A stretch of DNA of 47,900 nt, taken from positions 1 to 47,900 of the IMG/VR virus record IMGVR_UViG_3300034073_003229; one strand, 5' to 3'. The notes under the pieces were generated by a model, which worked only from the letters and a program-made list of their open reading frames with translations, made no database searches and was not told the origin of the DNA. This document shows, piece after piece, positions 1-8,170 of this stretch. Position numbers and translations under genes: made by a program. Within the stretch, counting starts at the first letter, position 1. Every line of letters starts with the position of its first letter. This stretch comes from a virus.

Positions 1-1
1 A

Positions 2-3000
2 AGTAGTATAGGAAATTCTGCTACAAATTTTGCTGAAGCATACTTAGAAAACATTTACACTAAAGTATTAAGATCAAATACTGGTGATATACAAATTCGA
101 CCATCTTCAAATGTAACTGAAATATACGGAAATGTACGAGTTTTGGATGGTGATAAACCAATAGGAACGGCCCCTGTAGTTACCAATATTTTATATGTCA
201 CTGTTGATGGTAATGATACCAATGATGGTAGGGCGATGGATGCAAGTAGAGCTTGCAGAACTATAGGTGGGGCTATTAATAGCCCATATTATCAACCAGG
301 AACACAAATACAAGTTGCACCAGGAAGATATCTTGAAGATAACCCTTTAAGAATGAAACCATATACTACTATTCGTGGTGCAGACTTAAGAACAACATTT
401 ATTGAGCCAATTAATAAAACACAAGATATAATACACGTTGATAGCGGGTGCTATATAACTGGTGTTACATATTTAAATGGAAGAAGTGGATTATTAGAAG
501 GAGTTTATGCACCCGGTACTAATAGAGGTGCATATTGTACTGCATTCCCCCCATTAACTGGTAATGATAGAATAGATCTTTTCCATAGTCCATATATTCA
601 AAATTGTACAAATCAAAGTGGACCATGGTTAAAAGACGGCACTTTATATCAACCAAATCAAACTGTTCAAGTTCCGGCTGCTGTTGGGACAGGTACTTGG
701 GTAGCTAATACTACATCAATCATTGTAAATGTAACAACTGGAACAATTTCTGCTGGTATGAGTATTAATGCTGGGCAACAAAATCCTGGTTTCTTTAATG
801 CTAGAACATTACTACTTGCTAACAAACCATTCTTACAAGAGCAAACAGTAAAATATATTAATGATTTAGTTGATTCAAATTCAGGTAATCCATCATCGAT
901 ATGGTATGAATTTGAATATAATCAAGAAAAATGTTTTAGAGATGTTGGAATATTAGTTGAAAATGTTGCATATGATGCAGCATTTGGTGGTAATGAAAAA
1001 TCAGTTGAAAGTGGTTTGGCTTATTATGACGGTGTAGTTAGTTTAATTGCAGGTCAAGAACAGCAGACTACTGTAGCTATAAATTATTTGAGTTCATTAA
1101 CACAGGCAGTAATAACAAATACTACTGCTACTGATTTATATAATCCCGGTGAAGCACAGTATTCGCAGGTTATTAACTATGTGTTGACCGGTGGCGAAAT
1201 ATCTAGTAATTCAATAAGTAGCTTATTTTTTACTATAACAAATATAATTAATAATGGACCTGATGTAGCTCCACAAGTTTATAAGAGTACAGGACCAGAT
1301 GCTGCTTTTGTTAGTGCTGAAGTGTTATTAGAATCCAATCGTTCATTTATACAGCAAGATACTATTAATTGGATTAATAATACATATCTAAGTTTCCCAT
1401 ACAGTGAAATTAAATGCAGAAGAGATACTGGACTTATTATTGATTCAGTATTAGTTGATATGCTTTACTTTAAGGTAGGCTTAAATAATTCAACATTTGC
1501 TGGATTACAATACTGGAAACAAGATGATACAATACCAAATTTCTTAAATGATTTTACTACAACTACTTCAGTTGTTTCATATTTGAAAGAATTATCAGGT
1601 AAAATAGTAAGAAATATCACAGAAGCAGATGATTTGATTCCAAGATATCAAAGCGCAGTATCACAAGATACTAGTACTTATCAGGCAGCTACTTTAGCGG
1701 AAGTTGTAATAATAAATAATAGATTTGATGAAATTTTAGAAATATTAGGTGGTAATACTATAGGTTGGTCTGATAGAATAATATCAAACGGTTTACCTAG
1801 TGATTTAGATAGTATAATTAATGCTTCAAATAATTTAAGAGACAATGTTCCATATTTGACTGCTGAAATCGCTGCTTTTATAGATGCAACATCACCTATA
1901 TCTTACGATACTGATACTCTTAACAGAGATGTTGCACATATAGTTTATGCAGTTGCATTTGATTTATTACATGGTGGTAATAGACAAAGTGTTCAACAGG
2001 GGTTATATTTTTATGATTTCAGTTCATCTACATCAACTGTTGAAACTCAAACTACCCAAACTATTGCTGCTTTTAATTATTTAGAATCTATAATTGGAAA
2101 TGTATCTCGTAATATACCAGTGACACCTAGACAAAATTTTGTAAAACAGATATTTACAGATCAAACTGGTTCAATTACACATGAGATTATTCTTCAAGGT
2201 GGAATACAAACTATAAAAAGTATAATTGAATCTGGTCCTAGTGTAGCATCTACTAATACGGGTGCTCCATTATTGGGAACTCCTGATGTTTTTCAAACTC
2301 TTCCAATCGAAGAAGGTTATTATTCTTTTAATAATGTTAAGTTGAATAAAGATTTCTTAATTGAAGAAACTATAGCATTTATTGATCAAACTTATAATCC
2401 AAACTCATTTAATTATGATGAAGCAAAATGTTACAGAGATATTGGACTTATAGTTGATGCTGTAAGTCAAGATATATTACTTGGTGGAAATCAAAAATCT
2501 ATAGAAGCTGGATTGGCATATTGGAGTGCTGGATATAATTATGTATCTGGTCAAGTAAGCACTACTACCGCTGCAATTAATCATGCTAGAGATATATCTC
2601 TTCAAATTATAGCAAATCAGGCAGTTGATCCACAAACTGGTACAATAATTCAACAGATTATAAATCCATTTTTCCAGTATGGTGGTGATTATATGCCACA
2701 GGAAGCTGTTACTAGAAACTTTGGAATTATAACAAAAATTATTGAAGATGGTCCTTTATATGCACCTCCAGTTTATGCTGGCGGTGGGTTATTTGCACTC
2801 ACTGGATTGAATGGATCTGATGTAATTATATCTCCAAAAGTGACATCTATCACATCTCTAGGTGATAATAATTATAGAATTGGATTAAGTACTTCAACAA
2901 TTGGCTTTGGTAATGAAGCAACTTTGTATTTCGGTGATACAACAGTATTCCCGTATAGAGATAGTGAAGTTGAAACTTTAAGTTATCAATACACTGGAAA

Positions 3001-4801
3001 TACATCTACTTGGAATCAAAGAAAAGTTGATCCAATTGGAGCAATGGGAGGAAGTTTAGTTGATGGTAACGTAATTTCTTCTAGATCTCCAATACAGTCA
3101 TTCGTCTATGATGCATTTACTCAAGTTACTCAGGGTGGCAGGGGTATACACATTAAAAATGATGGATATGCTCAATTAGTTTCTGTGTTCACGATTTTCT
3201 GTTCTATCGGAGTAGAAGTAGAATCTGGTGGAATTGCGTCAATTGTTAATAGTAATGCAAACTTTGGAAATATATGTTTGTTAGCTAAAGGTTTTGGTAA
3301 ACGTAAATTTAGCGGACATATATATAATCCAGTATTTAAAGCATATCCAGAGTCTCCTTCAATAACAGAAGATTATCTAGATCAATATTATCCTAATGGA
3401 TTCTGGCCAAATGGCGCTAGAGTTAGAGTATTTTTGCCAGATATTGATGATAGACCACATATAAGTTTAGTTATGGAAGTAGTTCCTCCAGAAGATTATA
3501 TAAATGATCAATTATTACCTGGATTTTTAACAGCTACTCCAACTAAAGGAGTACTAAACACTGGAAGTATTGTAATAAATGATATAGATACTGAAGGTAT
3601 TGCAATTGGTAATTATGTTTTCATACGGGATCAAGAAGATAACAGAGATTATGTAGCAACTGGTACATTTGTTACTGATATTGGATTTAGAAGTATAACT
3701 TTAAATAAAGCATTATTGGCTGGGGGACAAGACCCAACTAATACTGAAAATTCAATAAATGATAATTGGTTTGAATTTTATTTCTACGGTAATGCTTATT
3801 ACACAGTATTGAGTAGTGAAGTATCTGAAAATCCAAAATACAATAGGAATAATGAATTAATACCTTTAAATGTAAATGTATTATCAACTGCAACTTCTGG
3901 TTGGCCAATTGATCAAATTACTTCTCATATTCAAACACTTGGATATTTAAATGATTTGGTAAATGATGTTGTATCTAATACTACTATAAGTCCTGTATTA
4001 AATACTACAACAAGTCAAATTATTATGCCATTAGTTACTGGTGGCAGTCAAGCCAATTCATTTATAGATCAACGATTTGCTAATATAATAAACATTGTAT
4101 CTGCGACTAATATACTCGCAGCGGAAGCTGTTGTTCCTACAAATTTAAGAACCAAAGAAGGTACTATTCCAAATGGGGCTGGTAGTGCAGTAACTTTAAT
4201 TAATGAAAATATACAATTTTTTGCTGATGAAGTGGCCGCATATGTTGAAACTAATTTTTATCCAACATTCCTATCTCAAGGATTAACTCAAGAAACTTTA
4301 GATTATATAACATCTAAATGTAAACGTGATACAAAAGTTATAATACAAAGATTAGTATATGATTTGGAAACTGGTGGAAGATATAATTCTGTAATGGCAG
4401 GATTAAGCTACTGGAATAGAGCTGGTACATATCATATTGTTCAACTTGGTGAAAACGTCAGACGTCCAGATTTATTCCCGGACGGTTGTGTGATAAATTT
4501 CTATCAAAGAAGTTATATGAGTGCTTCTGGATACGTATTTGAATATGTGGGTGCTGGGACTGATTATGGTGCGTTGCCTCAAGTTGGTCAAGCAGATCCT
4601 GTTCAAAATAAAGAAACTGTTCAATTGAGTGGTGGAAAAGTATTCTTTACCAGTACTGACCAAAATGGCGATTTTAGAATAGGTCCAGGACTTGTAATAA
4701 GTCAGGCAACTGGTGTATTAAGTGGTCGAACATTTACTAGATCGTTGTTTGCAAACTTGACGCCATTTATTTTAGCTATTGAAGGATCTGGATTAATATA
4801 A
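2..4801 (+). CDS. Large virion fibre/structural protein with pectin-lyase-like segments and five internal repeats (5' partial)
   Basis: The frame is open from base 2, so the gene begins upstream; 1599 residues are visible. A TTG at 143 lacks a good ribosome binding site, and the upstream codons read as ordinary fibre sequence, so I do not treat it as the start. The N-terminal part (about 190-600) has the look of a right-handed beta-helix of pectin-lyase type, with ILYVTVDGNDTNDG and a later PYTTIRGAD turn. A second such stretch (about 3130-3330) contains GRGIHIKNDGYAQL. Between and after them lies a repeat of about 160-170 residues marked by a K-C-x-R-D motif and a following G-G-N-x-K-S. Copies start at nt 929, 1412, 1916 (degenerate), 2426 and 4316. 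Large proteins of this type are virion components of T4-like cyanophages. The fibre genes that follow support a tail-fibre or baseplate-appendage role. The exact role is unknown. Confidence 0.75.
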   Translation, partial: SSIGNSATNFAEAYLENIYTKVLRSNTGDIQIRPSSNVTEIYGNVRVLDGDKPIGTAPVVTNILYVTVDGNDTNDGRAMDASRACRTIGGAINSPYYQPGTQIQVAPGRYLEDNPLRMKPYTTIRGADLRTTFIEPINKTQDIIHVDSGCYITGVTYLNGRSGLLEGVYAPGTNRGAYCTAFPPLTGNDRIDLFHSPYIQNCTNQSGPWLKDGTLYQPNQTVQVPAAVGTGTWVANTTSIIVNVTTGTISAGMSINAGQQNPGFFNARTLLLANKPFLQEQTVKYINDLVDSNSGNPSSIWYEFEYNQEKCFRDVGILVENVAYDAAFGGNEKSVESGLAYYDGVVSLIAGQEQQTTVAINYLSSLTQAVITNTTATDLYNPGEAQYSQVINYVLTGGEISSNSISSLFFTITNIINNGPDVAPQVYKSTGPDAAFVSAEVLLESNRSFIQQDTINWINNTYLSFPYSEIKCRRDTGLIIDSVLVDMLYFKVGLNNSTFAGLQYWKQDDTIPNFLNDFTTTTSVVSYLKELSGKIVRNITEADDLIPRYQSAVSQDTSTYQAATLAEVVIINNRFDEILEILGGNTIGWSDRIISNGLPSDLDSIINASNNLRDNVPYLTAEIAAFIDATSPISYDTDTLNRDVAHIVYAVAFDLLHGGNRQSVQQGLYFYDFSSSTSTVETQTTQTIAAFNYLESIIGNVSRNIPVTPRQNFVKQIFTDQTGSITHEIILQGGIQTIKSIIESGPSVASTNTGAPLLGTPDVFQTLPIEEGYYSFNNVKLNKDFLIEETIAFIDQTYNPNSFNYDEAKCYRDIGLIVDAVSQDILLGGNQKSIEAGLAYWSAGYNYVSGQVSTTTAAINHARDISLQIIANQAVDPQTGTIIQQIINPFFQYGGDYMPQEAVTRNFGIITKIIEDGPLYAPPVYAGGGLFALTGLNGSDVIISPKVTSITSLGDNNYRIGLSTSTIGFGNEATLYFGDTTVFPYRDSEVETLSYQYTGNTSTWNQRKVDPIGAMGGSLVDGNVISSRSPIQSFVYDAFTQVTQGGRGIHIKNDGYAQLVSVFTIFCSIGVEVESGGIASIVNSNANFGNICLLAKGFGKRKFSGHIYNPVFKAYPESPSITEDYLDQYYPNGFWPNGARVRVFLPDIDDRPHISLVMEVVPPEDYINDQLLPGFLTATPTKGVLNTGSIVINDIDTEGIAIGNYVFIRDQEDNRDYVATGTFVTDIGFRSITLNKALLAGGQDPTNTENSINDNWFEFYFYGNAYYTVLSSEVSENPKYNRNNELIPLNVNVLSTATSGWPIDQITSHIQTLGYLNDLVNDVVSNTTISPVLNTTTSQIIMPLVTGGSQANSFIDQRFANIINIVSATNILAAEAVVPTNLRTKEGTIPNGAGSAVTLINENIQFFADEVAAYVETNFYPTFLSQGLTQETLDYITSKCKRDTKVIIQRLVYDLETGGRYNSVMAGLSYWNRAGTYHIVQLGENVRRPDLFPDGCVINFYQRSYMSASGYVFEYVGAGTDYGALPQVGQADPVQNKETVQLSGGKVFFTSTDQNGDFRIGPGLVISQATGVLSGRTFTRSLFANLTPFILAIEGSGLI
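929..4450 (+). repeat. Five-copy protein repeat (K-C-x-R-D ... G-G-N-x-K-S unit) inside the first fibre gene
   Basis: Units carry, in order, a segment ending in NK.F..E...YI, the K-C-x-R-D motif, a hydrophobic stretch of the type GLIVDAV, a GGN.KS turn and an aromatic segment such as AGLAYW. Motif starts are 929, 1412, 1916, 2426 and 4316, giving spacings of 483, 504, 510 and 1890 nt. The third copy has lost the Cys and Lys. The last copy is separated from the others by the second beta-helix-like region. DNA identity between copies is low, so the duplications look old. Confidence 0.65.
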
Positions 4802-4811
4802 AGGAATAAAA

Positions 4812-5195
4812 ATGGCACTAATACCATTAAATACGTTTAAAACTAAAACAGCACTGTTAACTACCAATACAAGTGCGGCAATATATACCGCTCCTATTGG
4901 TGTAACATCGATTATACTAATGGCACAAGTTTCAAACATTAGTACTCAAACCCAATATGTTACGTGTAAACATTTTAGAAACAGAAGAGTTTTAAGTGAT
5001 GCACAAGGTTTAGGTGGTCAACCTGCCAATACGGAATCCATTTTAGTTAATGAATTTCCAATACCAAAAAATGATGCAGCCAGTTTAATAACTGGAAAAT
5101 TAATTATAGAGGAGTTAGATTCAGTTAGAGCACACGCACTTACTTCAGGTACATGTCAAATAGTATTAAGTATACTTGAAACAGCAAACGAATAA
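4812..5195 (+). CDS. Small conserved virion-associated protein, unknown function
   Basis: This is a 127-residue protein starting at ATG with AAGGA seven bases upstream. It sits 10 nt after the large fibre gene and 10 nt before the next one, clearly in the same operon. The sequence is beta-rich, with alternating hydrophobics such as GVTSIILMAQVSN and a C-terminal CQIVLSILETANE. It has no signal peptide, membrane segment or catalytic motif. Its size, composition and position between fibre genes suggest a small structural protein, perhaps a fibre connector. I recognise the general type from T4-like cyanophages but cannot name a function. Confidence 0.6.
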   Translation: MALIPLNTFKTKTALLTTNTSAAIYTAPIGVTSIILMAQVSNISTQTQYVTCKHFRNRRVLSDAQGLGGQPANTESILVNEFPIPKNDAASLITGKLIIEELDSVRAHALTSGTCQIVLSILETANE

Positions 5196-5205
5196 GAGAT
5201 AAATT

Positions 5206-7269
5206 ATGGCAAGATTACTTAGCGGTTCAACTTTAAGATCAGGTGGTAGTGGTGATTTTATTACCCTAGCGGATGCTCAACCACAATTACCTCCAACTGA
5301 TACAATTGAAACGGGATTTACATTAATTACAGATGAATTATTGAGAACTTCTTATCGTTCTAGTTTAGGTTTTGTAGAATTTAATCAAGCACAGTTGTAC
5401 AGTTCATTACCTTTAGGTACTATAAAAATTTTAGCAACAGGATCTACATTTTTAAGTGTAAGTACGCAAACTGGAAATTTAGTAGTTGAAGGCGGTATCG
5501 GTGTCGGTGGCAATATGTATATTGCTAAAGATATAGTTGTTAATGGGTTAACGATAGGTAAAGGATTTGAAGGTAAAAATAATATTGTAATAAAAGGTGT
5601 CGCAGAACCACAATTAGATGAATTTAACAATGGTCAGCAATCAATATCTATAGGTTATGATGCATTAACCGGATTAAGTACTGCGTATAAAGATATTGCA
5701 ATTGGAAGAAATGCATTGGGTTCAGGTACTAATATATCAAAAAGTATAGCAATAGGTGATAATGCATTACAAAGTATTGGATATATTAATTCAATACCTG
5801 TTGCTAATATATCTAATATTTCTAACGCAGACCCTATAGTTGTAACTGCCAATGATCATGGTTTATCATCTGGTACAAATGTATTATTAGTTGATATTGG
5901 TGGAACAACTGAAGTTAACAATCAAAATTATTATATAAGTGTTATTTCTGCAAACGAATTTTCACTATATAGCGATTTGTTATTGAGCGAAACAGTTGAT
6001 GGCACTGGATATGGAAATTATACTTCTGGTGGAACTGTAAATAGAGTTCTTGTTAGAAATAATAATATTGCTATAGGTACAGATGCTGCCAGAAATCTCA
6101 TAGATGGAGAAAATAATTTCTTTTTTGGTGATGGTATAGCAAGAAATTTAACTACAGGTTCTAATAATTTCTTTATTGGACATAATGTAGCTCAATATAT
6201 AACAAATGGTAGTAATATAATTGGTATCGGTGCAGACAATTTAGTAGACGGTCTCGATAATCAAGTTAATATTGGTAGTGTATTTTATTATAATGGTTTG
6301 GGTAGTTTACAATTAAATTCCGATACAGAAGTTGGATTAGGTACTAGTGCAACTATAACTCCTGTGGGACAATTTGTTTCTACTAGCACTTACACTGGTG
6401 GTCTTGTAGTAATCGGCGGATTAGTGGTAACTGAAAATGTTATCATAAACAAGTCAGTTGAAATACTAACAAATATAGAATCAAACAATTACCAATCGGG
6501 TAGTTTGATTGTCGCTGGTGGAGTGGGCATCGGTAATAGTCTTAACGTAAATAATAAATTGACTGTTGCTGGAACAGGTACTGTTAGATTAGAACCTAAT
6601 AATGGTGGTACAGTATTCATCTATCCAGTAAACGATGTTGGTATGATAGACAATATGTCTATTGGATTACTACAACCAAGTGACGGTAACTTTGTAAATC
6701 TAACAGCGGAAACTATTAGAGTTACATCCAATGATAATTCTGAGAACACTAATTCTGGGGCATTGGTTGTAGCCGGTGGGGTTGGTATTGGTAGAGATTT
6801 GCATGTTGGCGGTAGAATTTTTGGTCCAGATGGTCAAACTATAGATGGACGTTCAGATGTTTTATATGTTGGTACCGCAACTAATGAAAAATATTATGTT
6901 ACCTTATCTAGAGGAATTGGTACACTTACAAATATTTTAAGCACTAATACTTTTTATTTTGATAATTTGCTTGAATTATTGGATACTCCAAAATTAAATG
7001 TGACTAGTGATTTACATAATACACAAACAGTTACGAATCAATCAATGTACGTGAGTGGCGGCGCTTATATAGATAGAGGAATTTACAGTAATTATTCTGG
7101 ATTTGTTGATGAAAACTATTTGGTATATACGCCAAAAGTTACGGTTTCTGATACAGCCCCGTCTACTCCAAGAATAGGAGATTTTTGGATAGATCCAACT
7201 TTGGGGGTTGAATTCCAGTTTATTAAAGATGGCACATCTACATTTTGGGTACAATTTACAGGATTATAA
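5206..7269 (+). CDS. Tail-fibre-like structural protein with YadA-like and E1-FCCH-like segments
   Basis: A 687-residue protein. Four copies of the fibre motif (S/T)GxLxVxGGxGIGxxLxVxx are visible, for example at residues about 88-110 and 515-545; the motif recurs in the next fibre genes. Residues about 145-195 and 285-350 carry repeats of the type NIAIGxxA, resembling the head repeats of YadA-type trimeric adhesins (IGYDALTG, IAIGRNALGS, FFIGHNVAQ). Between them, residues about 198-276 resemble the FCCH fold (HGLSSGTNVLLVDIGG, then NQNYYISVISANEFSLY). The C-terminus has APSTPRIGDFWID, a common closing segment of phage fibres. The protein is probably trimeric and virion-exposed. Its partner and receptor are unknown. 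Confidence 0.72.
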   Translation: MARLLSGSTLRSGGSGDFITLADAQPQLPPTDTIETGFTLITDELLRTSYRSSLGFVEFNQAQLYSSLPLGTIKILATGSTFLSVSTQTGNLVVEGGIGVGGNMYIAKDIVVNGLTIGKGFEGKNNIVIKGVAEPQLDEFNNGQQSISIGYDALTGLSTAYKDIAIGRNALGSGTNISKSIAIGDNALQSIGYINSIPVANISNISNADPIVVTANDHGLSSGTNVLLVDIGGTTEVNNQNYYISVISANEFSLYSDLLLSETVDGTGYGNYTSGGTVNRVLVRNNNIAIGTDAARNLIDGENNFFFGDGIARNLTTGSNNFFIGHNVAQYITNGSNIIGIGADNLVDGLDNQVNIGSVFYYNGLGSLQLNSDTEVGLGTSATITPVGQFVSTSTYTGGLVVIGGLVVTENVIINKSVEILTNIESNNYQSGSLIVAGGVGIGNSLNVNNKLTVAGTGTVRLEPNNGGTVFIYPVNDVGMIDNMSIGLLQPSDGNFVNLTAETIRVTSNDNSENTNSGALVVAGGVGIGRDLHVGGRIFGPDGQTIDGRSDVLYVGTATNEKYYVTLSRGIGTLTNILSTNTFYFDNLLELLDTPKLNVTSDLHNTQTVTNQSMYVSGGAYIDRGIYSNYSGFVDENYLVYTPKVTVSDTAPSTPRIGDFWIDPTLGVEFQFIKDGTSTFWVQFTGL

Positions 7270-7279
7270 GAGATAAAAT

Positions 7280-8158
7280 ATGAGTGTTTTAAATTTTCCA
7301 TCAAATCCAACAATAGGACAAAGATATTCCATTGGTACAAAAACTTGGGAATGGACAGGTTCTGCATGGATTAAAATAGAGTCTCTTGACAAAATTTTTA
7401 ATTTTGTTACTGCAACTAATATTATTATAAGCACAAATACTAATGCAGTATCTACTACAACCGGAGCATTGGTGGTGTCGGGTGGAGTAGGTATAGGCGG
7501 TGATTTGTACGTTGGTGGTAATTTTTATGCAGGAGGTGAAGCAGTTTTAACTACTGCAAGCTTTGCTTATTCTGTAGCTGAAGGAGATGACATAAAAATA
7601 ACAATAAGTTCCAGTACTGGATTCTTGGTATTTTCAAATGCATCAACTCTGCAAACTGTAACTAATAGAGGAAATTCTACTACCAATAAAATAATAATTT
7701 CAAATGCAACCGAATCTACTAGTACAACTACTGGTGCACTAATAGTTCGCGGAGGAATTGGTATCGGTGGAAATTCATATATTGAGGGTAGAGTAGATTG
7801 TGAAAGTGTAAAAATTGAAGATACTGTTTTTGATTCAACTATGGTTTCTATAATAACAAATAGTACGACAGTTATAGATACTTATTCATTGAATCAATAC
7901 CGTGCAGCAAAATATTTCGTCCAAATTTCAGAGGGATCTGGTGCTAGTGCAGAATTCCATGCACAAGAAATCACCGTTATTGCAAGTAATACAGGTACAG
8001 TCGATATAAGTATATATGGATTAGTAACTACAAATGGGCCCGAAGGTTTGGGTGAATTCGATGCGATTGTTGATGGATCAGATGTTAAATTAAGATTTAC
8101 ACCTGATTTTGCAACTCAAAAAACAATAAGGGTTTTAAGAACTGCTATGGCAGTATAA
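7280..8158 (+). CDS. Short tail-fibre-like structural protein
   Basis: A 292-residue protein in the fibre operon, 10 nt downstream of its neighbour. The N-terminus (NFPSNPTIGQRYSIGTKTW, then a WTGSAW turn) is the common phage-fibre segment that reads like a short beta-hairpin. Two Gly-Gly fibre motifs follow (TGALVVSGGVGIGGDLYVGG and TGALIVRGGIGIGG). The last 110 residues (from the Q-Y-R-A-A-K-Y segment, through EITVIASNTG, to a final TIRVLRTAMAV) match the C-terminal domain of the next gene, so the two share a terminal module. It is probably a subunit or alternative tip of the same fibre system. Confidence 0.68.
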   Translation: MSVLNFPSNPTIGQRYSIGTKTWEWTGSAWIKIESLDKIFNFVTATNIIISTNTNAVSTTTGALVVSGGVGIGGDLYVGGNFYAGGEAVLTTASFAYSVAEGDDIKITISSSTGFLVFSNASTLQTVTNRGNSTTNKIIISNATESTSTTTGALIVRGGIGIGGNSYIEGRVDCESVKIEDTVFDSTMVSIITNSTTVIDTYSLNQYRAAKYFVQISEGSGASAEFHAQEITVIASNTGTVDISIYGLVTTNGPEGLGEFDAIVDGSDVKLRFTPDFATQKTIRVLRTAMAV

Positions 8159-8170
8159 TAAGGAGCGATA

